A stretch of DNA of 64,000 bases from NCBI RefSeq assembly GCF_008831285.2, contig NC_045138.2:6725205-6789204 (forward strand), in the 5' to 3' direction. The DNA comes from Nymphaea colorata (lineage: Eukaryota; Streptophyta; Magnoliopsida; Nymphaeales; Nymphaeaceae). This document shows positions 34,020 through 44,578 of this stretch, in pieces; positions within the stretch are counted from its first letter, which is position 1; every line of letters begins with the position of its first letter. The notes under the pieces were generated by a model that was not told the origin of the DNA, did not search any database, and saw nothing but the letters and a program-made list of their open reading frames with translations. A program made the translations under genes and the position numbers.

Positions 34020-34378
34020 CGTTTCAAAGTTTTAAACAACGAGGTTTTCTCGGGTATAATACAACGAGCTTGAAAAGAAGGGGAAAAACTAGAAAAATAT
34101 GATAAATTTTTAAAATTTTAAGAAAACTAAAAATAGAGAGAAAATAAAATAAGTGAAAAACTAATAACACAAACATCAAAAGATAAGTAGATTTGTAACA
34201 AAGAAAAAGTAAATAAATAAAAAAAAACTGTTTGGCATTAAAAAATAAAAAGGTGAAAAAACTGAAAAAAAACACGTTAAAGACGCTTTTTTTGTTTTAA
34301 TGTTTAAAAAAAACGTTTTTTTAAGTTTTAATGGGTAATGTAATTTATCCCATTTTTTCACGTTATTTTTCGAGAAGA
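34020..34378 (-). repeat. A/T-rich dispersed element, minus copy
   Basis: Starts TTTCAAAGTTTTAAACAACG, then GAGGTTTTCTCGGGTATAAT, and runs in reverse through all blocks of 32870-33205 (for example ACATCAAAAGATAAGTAGAT). With that copy it forms an inverted pair about 1.5 kb across. Confidence 0.7.
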
Positions 34379-34595
34379 AAAAATATGTTTATTGTGACTA
34401 TAATTATAACAACCAGGACTAAGGATACGTCCATTTCCCATGCTAAACACAGCAGATCTAACTTCAAATTCCATTATTGTGACACACAGAAATCTGTTTT
34501 CCAGGTTTGTCACATTCGGCTCTTCACATAATATATCACACATTTCACCTCATTCACCATCATCTAAAAAGAATTTCTCATAGATCATGTATACT

Positions 34596-34935
34596 TCAAG
34601 GACTATCAGAGCTCCTTCCATTGATATTCATTGCATTAATTTTCTTGTTCTGATTTCTCGTATTAACATAAGAACGAAAGAATTTTGTATTTTGGTCTCT
34701 CTCGTTAACCATTTGATTCTTCCTTTTTGCTTCCCAAAATACTTCTCTAAAAGCTACATCTAACTCTTGCCTTATTAAAAATTCGTAACCATTTGAACAA
34801 TTTCGAACTCTTTGTTGCTCTGATCTTAAATGATTCGCTTGTGCTTGAATATTTCCATAAGATTTTGAGTTCCAACGAGACAGATTCCGGCTAATGAAAT
34901 CAAGCTTTTTAACCACTCTAACCATCCGACATCCA
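34596..34935 (-). pseudogene. LINE (L1-type) relic, linker before the reverse transcriptase
   Basis: Minus-strand frame reads VKKLDFISRNLSRWNSKSYG, NIQAQANHLRSEQQ, then FWEAKRKNQMVNERDQNTKF, FRSYVNTRNQNKKINAM. In plant L1-type LINEs a very similar block (helix, K-W-N-...-G-N-I, then R-...-W-...-E-G-D-x-N-T-x-F-F-H, then R-...-N-x-I) joins the endonuclease to the reverse transcriptase. The reverse transcriptase itself is absent and a Trp and the final His are replaced. It is a truncated fossil. Confidence 0.65.
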
Positions 34936-34967
34936 TAAACATTTGATGCCCAACTATCTGCCACAAC

Positions 34968-35135
34968 CGAGCCCAGCTTGACACCCAATTTTTCGGCCCG
35001 GGCCTGAGCCCGATTCGGGCCAGGACCCAAGTATCCGACAGGCACCCGGGCCAGTGCCCAGGCTTACTTGAGCTCAGGTTCGGACTTGGCCGGATAATAA
35101 CCTGGCATCCTCATTTCCGATTCCCATAACCACGA
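34968..35135. repeat. GGCCCGGGCC-rich element end
   Basis: TTTTTCGGCCCGGGCCTGAG, CACCCGGGCCAGTGCCC and TGAGCTCAGGTTCGGACTTG are typical of terminal parts of plant hAT-derived repeats. It abuts the LINE relic, and the open frame runs through the join. Confidence 0.4.
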
Positions 35136-36126
35136 GCCGCCCCTGGTTTCAGACGCTATGTTGGCTCGGTACACAGTATGGTATGTGAGTTGGTGGCCTA
35201 GGTTCCAAGAGTTACAAAGGAAGCTTCGGGCTCATATTGGTCAAGGGCTGAGGACCAGAGTTAAACTCTAGGAGATCTAATCTCCAGTTGTTCCTCAAAA
35301 GAGGGTTCCTTCGGCCCAACATATTTTGGGAGGCTGGGACCGTCTGGACCTCGGCTGATGCCATCAACACTTGGACCTTGGGGTACTATATATGTCGGGG
35401 GCAGAGCTAGAAAATTTTATTAAGAAACATTAGTTATTATAATTTAAAATTTTTATAAGAAAAAAAATGTTATGAAAATAAACAATTTTTATTGATCATT
35501 GGGAGGGACGATACTGAGTTATTATGCTTAATTGCTTCCACCGGCAAGGGTGGGTGAGAGTCTGATTATATGGGATGTCGCTAAACCCGATTCGGATCAG
35601 ATATCTAAACAAAATGCTTGGAAAAAGTTAGATATGAAAAAGAATTAACACCTAATTAAAATATCAGATTGGATTTAGATTTAAAAAATGACATTTGACT
35701 GGATTTGGTTTAAAATAAATATCAGAGCAGATTCAGGCCGGATTCGTATTTGGATTAGTTTTAGATAAATAACTTATATTCGGTATTCATACGGTTTCAA
35801 ATATAGTCGAGCTTTTACACAATACTTTTCCATCCTTTGTATAGCAATTTTTGTGCCTTATTTTTTGTCAACAAAATGGCCGGAGTCTTTGTATAACTGA
35901 TAAAGGTGGCATCTTGTTAGACAATTGTTGGTAAAACTTAGGCATATATAGGAAAAATAAAAAAACGTGAGGCCTATATTTGACACGAAATGGTCAACTA
36001 AATGAGAATTTCCAAAGAAAAAAAAATTGCAATTTAGGACACACAGAAAAAAAAAGTATGCATTTGCTAAGCCAAAGATAACTATGAAATGATGCGTTTG
36101 TATCACCAAGTTCATGGTATCGATCG
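35136..36126. other. Repeat-derived spacer
   Basis: 35145-35400 is more GC-rich than its surroundings (GGCTCGGTACACAGTATGGT onward) and may be a fragment of a larger transposon, but I find no recognisable domain. 35571 starts TGGGATGTCGCTAAACCCGA, similar to the AGGGATG ends of the element at 8792. Then A/T-rich sequence. No gene is seen. Confidence 0.4.
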
Positions 36127-36134
36127 CTCCAGTA

Positions 36135-36324
36135 GAAGGGTGGAGCCATAAATTTTTCATGAACGGGTTCAATTAAAGTTTCCAAATTTTGACACGAACC
36201 GAAATTATCATTTTTCAAAATTTTTATATTAGACAAATAAAATTTTCTAAAATTTATATGTAATTTAAAAAAAAAAAGAGGTGCGGGCACGGCCCATGCA
36301 GGCCCACCCTTGGCTCCACCCCGG
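36135..36324. mobile_element. GGCGGAGCCA-family MITE, nearly complete
   Basis: Left end GAAGGGTGGAGCCA; right end, reverse-complemented, CCGGGGTGGAGCCA (11 of 14 identical). The flanking 8-mers CTCCAGTA and GTCCAATC agree at 5 of 8. Length is 190 bp with an A/T-rich core (TTTCCAAATTTTGACACGAA, TTTTCAAAATTTTTATATTA). Confidence 0.6.
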
Positions 36325-36726
36325 GTCCAATCTGCTATTGATTTCTTGTACTTAGTTGTTTTTTACTTTATAACCATGTCCCCCAAAGAAAGAAAAAAAC
36401 AAAGGAAAAGCCAAAGAATGTAACCAAAATCAGGTTCTCATAGCCTAAGCCTAATTTTGATCCTATTTGCTCCAAGTTTGTTCTCCTTTTCATTATGAAC
36501 GTCTCAAGGGACATAGCATAGGTGGTTGGACTGATGGGCGAGTGAAAATTTGGTCATCAATTTGATTTCAATAGATGCAATTTCTCTATACTGTAAACGG
36601 TGAATGCACAACACTACGCAATCATAAATCCTGTTGCATGTGATAGCCTTGGATATTACAATGCAGTCACGAATCCTTGCCCCCCTTGTCCTACTACAAG
36701 AGCTGGACTATAGATAAATTCATTAA

Positions 36727-36949
36727 AGTTGTGTTTGATAGCCTCGGATCTTAGATCTAATGCTGCATTAAAAGATGCACATCCCAAAATCATTAGCTTA
36801 AACAAATTAAGGATCTCTATAATGTGAATCTTAAATCCACTTTGCATGTTAAGGACTATGCATTTAAGGTTGGATGGGAGGGAAGTCTGATTTTAAATCT
36901 ATAGATTTGAGATCTTAGATCTGAGATCCATGGTGAAACAAACACGCCC
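36727..36949. mobile_element. Tourist-like (PIF/Harbinger) MITE with TAA duplication
   Basis: TAA flanks both ends (36724-36726, 36950-36952). Left end AGTTGTGTTTG and reverse-complemented right end GGGCGTGTTTG match at 8 of 11, and both are followed by GGATCTTAGATC / GGATCTCAGATC. Length 223 bp, no coding capacity. Confidence 0.75.
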
Positions 36950-37600
36950 TAAAAGTCAAGATCAGATTCTCTACAGTGGAGGTGGCTGGTCTAGGCTGAT
37001 GTGGGCCACTGCCCACACAAGTCCGTGAAATTAACTTGTTAATTTTTATTGTTTATATACAAGTGACTCTTAAAATTTAAAACTTAACCAAATCTCTGCA
37101 CCATATAAATTATGACAACCCTTAAACCAGACCTGCCCCAGGTGAAAACATGTAATTGATATTGCATCGAGAGATCGTAGAGCATACTTTCTGGCACATA
37201 AAAGGGTGTTTTTGATAAGAAGAATCACAATACCCCCTCATATGATCAGACATTTTGTTTGGCCCCTTTTTTGTCAAATTGGTGGAGCACAATTCATTGA
37301 TTTTTCACTTAACACAAGCCGTGGCCGAGGCAGAATTTCTAACTGAAAATCGTGAATACTTACTAAATGAATTTGACACCTTTCAAAAATTATTAGACCA
37401 CCCTTCAAGTATACTGGAAAATGGCTAATGGGTATTAATATATAAATAAGACATTAACAAAAAAAAATAAGCAAATTGTGCAGGTCTGTGCAAGCATTTG
37501 CCCCTACAAGTCGACGTATATCCCCGCCACTGATTATCTACTTTGGGACGAGATTCAGACATGTTTACATGTTTCAAGGCATGCATTGCCGCTTGTATAT

Positions 37601-38003
37601 TGTAACACTTCAAAAATTTAGGTCTATATCTAAGATTGTAGAGAATCTTAAGAGACTTATAAACAAGTTGTTAAGTGAATGGTTGTTCTAATTTTTACCC
37701 TTTTTTTTTATAGAATTGATTGAATCTATTTGTATTGAGATCCATCAAACCGGACTGTTACAATGGTATCAAAGCCGGTTCAACGCTCAGACTTAGAATC
37801 TCATAGAAGTGGATGCGTGTGCCTTAAGAAAGGCAAATTGTAACACCTATCAGTTTAGTCTAGTATATAAGATTAGAAAAAAAAAATTGAAAAACTTATA
37901 AAGCAGGCTGTTAAGTGATTGATTGTTCTGGTTCTTATCTTTTTTTAGGGTGGAACAAAAACTATTAAGGGGTGAATTAGAATCTGAAAGCCGGATTGTC
38001 ATA
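37601..38003 (+). mobile_element. TRIM: terminal-repeat retrotransposon in miniature
   Basis: LTR 1 (37601-37762) and LTR 2 (37839-38003) both start TGTAACAC, share AGAGACTTATAAACAAGTTG / AAAAACTTATAAAGCAGGCT-type blocks, GTTAAGTGA-TGGTTGTTCT and CATCAAACCGGACTGTTACA versus GAAAGCCGGATTGTCATA at their ends. Directly after LTR 1 lies TGGTATCAAAGCCGG, a primer-binding site complementary to the 3' end of plant initiator tRNA-Met (usual form TGGTATCAGAGC). The internal part is only 76 bp and codes for nothing. Flanking TATAT and TAAAT (if LTR 2 ends at 38001) may be the five-base target duplication. Such an element would depend on proteins from a full-length relative. Confidence 0.8.
37764..37780 (+). 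promoter_or_regulatory. Primer-binding site of the TRIM
   Basis: TGGTATCAAAGCCGGTT lies one base after LTR 1; it primes reverse transcription from initiator tRNA-Met in plant LTR retrotransposons. Confidence 0.75.
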
Positions 38004-38246
38004 AATACTCTCCCCAAATTTGTCATCACAGAATTCACTATCCTTTTGGATGATGCTAAAACAATGTTTAGTTTATGTCCATCTTAGCATGAAAATTCAT
38101 TCTTTTGAACACAAATTTTCATGCTAAAATCAGATCTATATCATGATTTTGGCATTACGGGATCTTTTTTGTTATAAAAAAGAACCATTTTTTCCCCACA
38201 ACAACTATGTCTTGTATGTTTCAGCTTATATATGTCAGCCCAAGAC

Positions 38247-38490
38247 AACGAATCTCAAACTTGGGCTTCCATTTGTGGACACATCAACATAACTTCATTG
38301 AAAATTTACATGTAATTTTTAAAAAATTTCACTTGTATATAAAAATTTTGAAAAATAATATTTCAGAACTTGTCAAAATTTAGAAATTTTAATTTAGCCC
38401 TCCTCATAAAAAATTTCTGGCTCCGCCCATGAAGAAAATGAATCTCAAACTCCGGCTTCCATTTGTGGACCCATCTATATAACTTCATTG
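38247..38490. repeat. MITE fragment between two 54-bp direct repeats
   Basis: CGAATCTCAAACTTGGGCTT ... TAACTTCATTG (38249-38300) recurs as TGAATCTCAAACTCCGGCTT ... TAACTTCATTG (38439-38490), about 85-90 percent identical. Between them is the 3' part of a GGCGGAGCC MITE (AAAATTTACATG ... CTGGCTCCGCCCATG), lacking its left end. The period is 190 bp. Confidence 0.7.
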
Positions 38491-38620
38491 AAATAAGATT
38501 ACAAAAAAGAGATCCTTGTTGTTGCTTTGGTTGCTTTTGTTTACCACAGATCACAAAATCACCTAGCATTTCCAATCCAAAAATTTAATGTCGCCCTCTG
38601 TCAGACCTTAAACTCATGGT

Positions 38621-38641
38621 TTATATATATATATATATATA
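38621..38641. repeat. (TA)n microsatellite
   Basis: Short TA run. Confidence 0.85.
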
Positions 38642-39092
38642 AAGCATAGATTCGAGATCCATTGTATTGATATCCTCTGTTAGTTTAAAGTGAAGATCTT
38701 ACATAGCGCAACTTTTAAAGTAGCTTCGGATCTTACATCCTTCGTCGTTTTCGCTTTTAGTTTCTTGCATTCCTTTTGTGTGGTTTCCTTTGTTTCCCTT
38801 ATTTCTTTGAAGTTTTGTTTTATTGTTGTATTCAGTCACAAAGTTAGTTTAATAGTATGTTAATGTTTTGATATATTTGATTGTTTATATATATAAGTGT
38901 TAAAAAAAAAAAGATATCAAATTAGTGCCCCCACCAAAAAAAAGATCTGACTGTGGTTGTATCAATGCTTTAAGAACCGAACAATTTATCTAGATATGTT
39001 AAACGAATTTAGTTATAATTACTAATTGCATCTGAATTGAGTATGGAGATCGGTCACCAGATTTGAACATGAGCTAGATATTCAACTGAGAT

Positions 39093-39284
39093 CAGGGGCG
39101 GAGCCAAGGTAGGACCGCATGGGCCCTGGCCCCACCTCAAAAAATAAAATAAAAATACATGTAAATTTTAAAAAAATTCACTTGTTCTATGTAAAAAATT
39201 TTGAAAAATGATATTCAGTCTTAATCAAAATTTAGAAACGTTAATTTGGCCCGTCTTATTAAAAAAAAAAATGGCTCTGGCCTG
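39093..39284. mobile_element. GGCGGAGCCA-family hAT-type MITE with intact 8-bp target duplication
   Basis: Left end CAGGGGCGGAGCCA; right end, reverse-complemented, CAGGCCAGAGCCA. ACTGAGAT occurs exactly outside both ends (39085-39092 and 39285-39292): a perfect 8-bp target duplication, as expected of hAT transposition. The 192-bp body is A/T-rich with AATTCACTTGT and TCAAAATTTAGAAA blocks. It is the reference copy for the related pieces in this window. Confidence 0.9.
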
Positions 39285-39399
39285 ACTGAGATGTGATACG
39301 AATTCAACGTACTTCGCATGTAAATGTGGGAATTCATCCTCGTTGAATCCCAATTCAGTTTTTAAAAATGGTGGCCAAATTCAATCAAGTTGAATTTCG

Positions 39400-39480
39400 G
39401 GCAACCTGGCTCATGTAAGAAGTGACGCCCACGGGAATCAAACTGTAACTTCTTACACGATGGCCACTATATTAAACTCA
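39400..39480 (-). repeat. Possible tRNA-derived SINE piece, minus strand
   Basis: The minus strand contains GTTTGATTCCCGTGGGCGTC, which resembles a tRNA T-arm / Pol III B box. A related stretch (GTTCGATTCTTGTGGGCATC) lies on the minus strand at 57425-57445. The A box is not convincing. Confidence 0.3.
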
Positions 39481-39639
39481 TCATTTTGCCGCACTGATCC
39501 AATGTGATGGACTCGGATCCATCAAATTTAAGCCTTACAAACCATGACCTAATCAGATACCATCCAATCATATTTTGATCCAGACACATATCTGAACCAG
39601 ACCTTTTAAAGCTGACCCCATATTTTGAATGTCAAACAT

Positions 39640-39771
39640 TCACATATAAAGTGTGTCGGATCCGAGTTGAGTTATTAATCCGGTCCACTTTCTTATCAAA
39701 CCCCACCAATCGGATACAAGTTCAAATCTGTAACAGATGATCCAATCCATTGACATCCCTAAGTCAAGTAT
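39640..39771. repeat. Right end of an AGGGATG-type hAT-like element
   Basis: Ends ATGATCCAATCCATTGACATCCCT, like the right end of the element at 8792-9648 (CTGATCCATCAACATCCCT). The left end is not found. Confidence 0.4.
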
Positions 39772-40025
39772 GGATGAGATCATATATATCTAGCAAACCC
39801 ATCTGAATCTTCAACAGTACCAGATCTCATACTGCTCCATTACATCACCTCCTGCTCAAGTCCACTCCACAAAAGTCTCTCTGAAAACTTTTTGGGTCTT
39901 CCACTATATCATTTTATTCATCTTTTGGTATTGAATTCCAAGGATAATGATGCAGGGAATATGATAAACAGTAACCCAAAAAGTAAAAACAGAAGGGCAT
40001 TGAGGAGAAAATGCGTGTGTGCATG

Positions 40026-40074
<49 letters not shown>
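40026..40074. repeat. Compound (CA)7(TA)17 microsatellite
   Basis: CA run directly followed by TA run; the overlapping open frames on both strands are repeat artefacts. Confidence 0.95.
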
Positions 40075-40076
<2 letters not shown>

Positions 40077-40189
40077 TTCTTTCTTTCCAATGGGCATCTT
40101 GTGCCCATTGACTCGCTGCCTACCAGCCACTTGCCGGGGTCCGAGACTCTTAAGGCCTTCGTGGGTCCCCATATGAAAGAGCATTTTGA

Positions 40190-40470
40190 GGGGAGTTTTT
40201 TTGGCCCATCATTTCACCCTGACCCCATCTCAAAAATAAATTAAAAATTCACTTGTAAATTTTAGAAAATTTCACTTGTTTTATATAAAAATTTTAAAAA
40301 ATAACATTTTGGTGCTAGTCAAAATTTAGAAAATTTAATTCGGCTCTCCTTATTAAAAAAAATCTAACTTAGTCACTGGTTCTTGATAAGTGAGTGTTTT
40401 AGAAACTTTAATTCGGTCCCCCTCATGAAAAAATTCTGACTCCGCCCATGGTTATTGATAAGTAAGTATT
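40190..40470. mobile_element. GGCGGAGCCA-family MITE with tandemly duplicated 3' end
   Basis: The body (AATTCACTTGTAAATTTTAG, TTTCACTTGTTTTATATAAA) matches the reference copy at 39093. From 40325 a 73-bp unit holding the MITE right part plus its flank (TTTAGAAAATTTAATTCGGC ... GGTTCTTGATAAGTGAGTG) is repeated at 40398-40470 (TTTAGAAACTTTAATTCGGT ... GGTTATTGATAAGTAAGTA). The second unit retains the normal end TGACTCCGCCCATG. Confidence 0.65.
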
Positions 40471-40556
40471 CACTGATTTTAAAACCAAAGAGTCAGTTCT
40501 TGGCAACCTCACTGCTGGTGCCACCACCATGCTTAGGAAAGTCTTCCCTTCTTAAT

Positions 40557-40557
<1 letters not shown>

Positions 40558-40595
<38 letters not shown>
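40558..40595. repeat. (GA)18 microsatellite
   Basis: Uninterrupted GA run. Confidence 0.95.
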
Positions 40596-40598
<3 letters not shown>

Positions 40599-40697
40599 CA
40601 TTTAAGTGCCTATCTTGTAACTAAAATAAGCCCTAGCTTTCTAATTTTCCAAATGTGAACTTCATTTTTTCTTTTAAACAAGGATCATAGTTTAAAT

Positions 40698-40829
40698 GTT
40701 AGTTTGGTTGGTAAAATATGGAGCAGCTTGGTAAAAGGGAATAGTTTGTTACCATTTCTATGAATCTACTTTGATTTTGAGGCAACCCAAATCGAATAAC
40801 GAACCATTCCTATTGTCAAACAACCCTTA
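40698..40829. repeat. Possible small MITE ending in CAAACAACCCTTAA
   Basis: Left TTAGTTTGGTTGGTAAAAT and right end (reverse complement TTAAGGGTTGTTTGACAAT) suggest a TTA-flanked Tourist-like element, but the inverted repeat is short and imperfect. Confidence 0.35.
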
Positions 40830-41589
40830 AGAGTTATGCTTCGTGTGAACGGCACTTTCTAACTGATCAAAGAAACAATTATGCAGTAGATATTATTTTT
40901 ATTTTTTCATTCAAATCGTCAGCAAAGTGAGAACTGTGACAAGAAAATGAGAAAAGAGAGGTTCGTTTCTTGAAATGTTCTAAAAATTGGAGCCTTAATG
41001 GGAATTTCACAAAAGTACAAAAAAGAGAGTGGTTGAAGAATCTATAACAGTTCATCTCCTCATCCTCCACTGTCTTTTCTCATCTGATGTGCTAAAATGA
41101 CCATACAAAAGTGAGATAGTTATAAATGATTTTTCAACAACTATCTCTTCTCTACATATATTAAAACCAGTAATTGATGTTTTTATGAAAGTAACTAAAT
41201 TGACTTACAAACACATATTGTTAGATATGCTTTTATGTCATTTTCTTTTTGTAGCCATTTGATGAGATCATCATCCTTCTAAGTCTTTCTATGACACTTC
41301 CCATCATCTTTTTTTTATGACAATGTTGTATCCAATTAGAACACCAGATGATAAAATAATTATAAAAAAAACTGACAAGAAATCAAGAGAAAATTAGATG
41401 TTATGAGCAAAACTTGCCATTATTGTTATCATTTCTTGTTGATAGAAAGAGACTGCTAGCTGTTTAGTTTTGGAATCTTCTTTCCTCCAAATGAAATAGC
41501 AACCCATTATCATATATAGGACATCCTTATAGGATGTGATTTATGAGATGATCTGTTCATAAGAAAAAACAATAGGAAACACACAAAAC

Positions 41590-41754
41590 ATATAGGACCA
41601 AAGCTAGAAATTTTTTATGAGGAAAACCGAATTAAACTTTTTAAATTTTGACAAAAACCGAAATATCATTTTTTAAATTTTTATATAGGACAATTAAATT
41701 TTTAAAAAAAATTGAGAGGTTGTCAGACCCCTGTAGGCCCTCCCTTGGCTCCAC
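41590..41754. mobile_element. GGCGGAGCCA-family MITE, diverged copy
   Basis: TAGGACCAAAGCTAGAAATT at the left and CCCTCCCTTGGCTCCACTCTTG at the right, with the family core (ACTTTTTAAATTTTGACAAA, TTTAAATTTTTATATAGGAC) between. Confidence 0.6.
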
Positions 41755-42591
41755 TCTTGCATACATATATACGCACATATATATTACATGCATTTGTTTT
41801 CCCACATATCACCATGAATCTCAGGTCCGCGATAATCAACACCAACCGTATAGTATTTATGACAACTCCAACAATTTTCTAATATTTTTCTCATAAATGC
41901 TCAGTGTTTTAAAAGTTAATTAAAAATTGAGATAAATAGAATTATTTTAGTTGCCTCTCAATGGCGCGTGTTGAGAGAGATTATTTAAGTTATTGATGCA
42001 GAATAATTAAATGAATATTTCCTAGTTTGGTTTTTTTGTTTTTTTCTGTTAGTAAAAAAACCAATCTTGCCGTGTGAAACTTCAATTTAGCCTGGCGACG
42101 TTCGACCTCCCTGGACATTTTATAAAAGTCTGACAATAACGCGACATTGCATCACAAGGTAGACAAACAAGCAATTGGATGATCAGGTCAATCCATCACA
42201 GTCAAGCGAAGCTTGGGAAGACTTACCGATGGATTGTAAATAAATAAGAAAATGGTCGAAATCACTTCATAATCACTAGTTTCTTTATTTTCTCAAAATA
42301 CATTACACAACATAATGAGTCTGTGTGTGCATAATAATATATATTTATTTATTTATTGGAATCGCTAGCCTAATTAAGGCTATCCAATCCAATACAGTTG
42401 AAAGAAAAAAAGGTGATGGGTGTATATATATAATATATATATATTGGGTGAATGATGATTACCATCTAATTAGTTGTTCATCTAAAACAAAAGAATGGTT
42501 GAAAGAAAAAAAAAATATGTGTGAATAAATATTAGATAATAAAAATATCCATCAGTTTTTTCCCTTTGTTATTCTATTAACCATTTATTAT

Positions 42592-42606
42592 GTTGGATTG
42601 GACAAC

Positions 42607-42662
<56 letters not shown>

Positions 42663-42695
42663 AGAGTCATCCAACCAAAAGTTGTCTAATCCATC
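42592..42695. repeat. Inverted repeat around a (TA)25 core
   Basis: Left arm GTTGGATTGGACAACCTTTT and right arm (reverse complement GATGGATTAGACAACTTTTG) match at 16 of 20. The centre is about 50 bp of TA repeat. It may be a MITE whose core expanded. Confidence 0.65.
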
Positions 42696-42699
42696 TATT

Positions 42700-44578
42700 A
42701 ATATTAGATAGTTGAAAGAAAAACATAGAAAAAATATAATGAACTTATTTGTCCTCTATTATTAGTTCATAGTTTTTTTCTTTTTGTTTTTTCTCAATAG
42801 TTTACTTGCTTAGTATAAACAACCTTGGTTAAATGACTCAATGACTTTTGGATAGTCAACATCATTATTCACTTAATATATATATAATGGGTTCAATTAT
42901 TGTGAAGCTTGTTTTTAAGACCTTGGGCACCGAGAAATTTTCCGACAGAATGATATTAGTCTTTTACTATTGCCGTGAAGATGAAGATTGATAAGTAAAC
43001 ACCTACCATCATAGACAAGAGGCCTCGTTATGCCAAGTCCACCAAGGAATCGAAAGACTGGCACCTTTTTTTTCTTCCCTTCTTTTTGACCCACAGGAAA
43101 TGACTCGAACTGTGATTCCCCTCCTTACATTGGTTGAAGATACCATGTTCCTGTTGCCACAGCTTTAGCATTATTCTAGATTATGGAGTCTCAAAAAGTT
43201 CTCTCTCTCTCTCTTGTGAGTCAAAAAGAGAAAGCCTGCTAAGCGATATCATGACTAGCGAACAAAATATTATATTAAAAAAAGAGGGAGAGAGAGATTG
43301 AGTGAATTAGGAGTGAATTTGAGCTATCTCAATCACCCTTAGGGCCTTTCATTAGCATATGCTGCTGATTTTTAACTAAATAAAAGGTATCATTTTCTTT
43401 TTGCTTGTGCAAGTTGACCAAGGAAGACTACATGGTCAACTGGACAATTAGCAGGTTAGGGTTACATTAGTAAGTGGAATAGGGTAACGAATTTACTCCA
43501 AAAGTTGAGACAGATTATAGAATACATTTTATCACTGATTTGTCTCAATCTTTGTGCAATATTAATACACAATCTTTTGTTTGCCAAACGAACCCTTAAC
43601 GTCTTCCTCCCCCTACGATTGGTAAGCTCACCTTAACTTCAATCTTACAACAAAAGTACATGCCTGATAGGTTACAGAGATTGCTCAGAGATTCTGATTG
43701 GCAATGTGAAACAAACAAGTGATTTGAGAAGATAAAATGTGCTAAGTCACATGGGTATTTCAATAAGATTGCCAATAGCCATACAGTGCTGCTAAGGCAG
43801 CACGGCAAAGCGAGTAACTGGATACTGATCCAAGCTAGCTACTTTTACTTAACTTAACTTACTTCTTACTCAGTTTTCTTTCTGTTTTTTTTTTTGTGAG
43901 CTATTGGTCATTAACATGTATTATTTTTATTATATTAGTTATTTATTTAAATGTTGCTTTCTTTCTGAACGTTTTTGTGGTGTTTTGCATATGTACATCT
44001 ACATACTCTGTGGTACCTTATACCAACATTTTCTAAATTTACCGTGCCCATAAGCGCACCTCTATACTTGTACCCAAACCTGTAAACCGACTTTTATGTG
44101 TGGACACTGATGAAAGATGCGTGAAACATCAAGTCACCTGATCTACGATTGGGGACCAACAGTCGGTCTAATTTCTGGTGACAAAGCCATCATGTTGCAT
44201 TTATACTTGGAGAAAAAACTCTCAGAGAGAGATCCATACAGTATATGAATAGTGGTCTGATGGAAACTTTACATACACTGTAGTGAAAGCAAGGGAAAGA
44301 CAGGTTGCGCTTACAGAATAACATAAAAACTCTTAAGAGGTTTCTCTTAAGATGTGGCAAGACCTTCACAATTTTCCAGGAAGGCTACAGAACAAAAGGA
44401 TGGGTGTTGACATCCTTATCATCAAGGCAAGGAGGAGGGCATCAATCCTTCTAACCACCTCCCATCCAAGGCCCATATATATGCTAAGGTATATATTTCA
44501 TAAAAGAAAAAAATTTTGAAGTAAAAAAAAAGGACTATACAGAGCTTATGGGTATATAGGCAACTGAGAGGTGAGCAG
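42700..44578. other. Spacer and 3' flank of the kinase gene
   Basis: No coding exon is supported. The minus-strand frame 43596-43808 has no family resemblance. 43550-43590 ends GCCAAACGAACCCTTAACG, similar to Tourist-like ends. The last few hundred bases before 44578 should hold the kinase 3' UTR. Confidence 0.5.
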
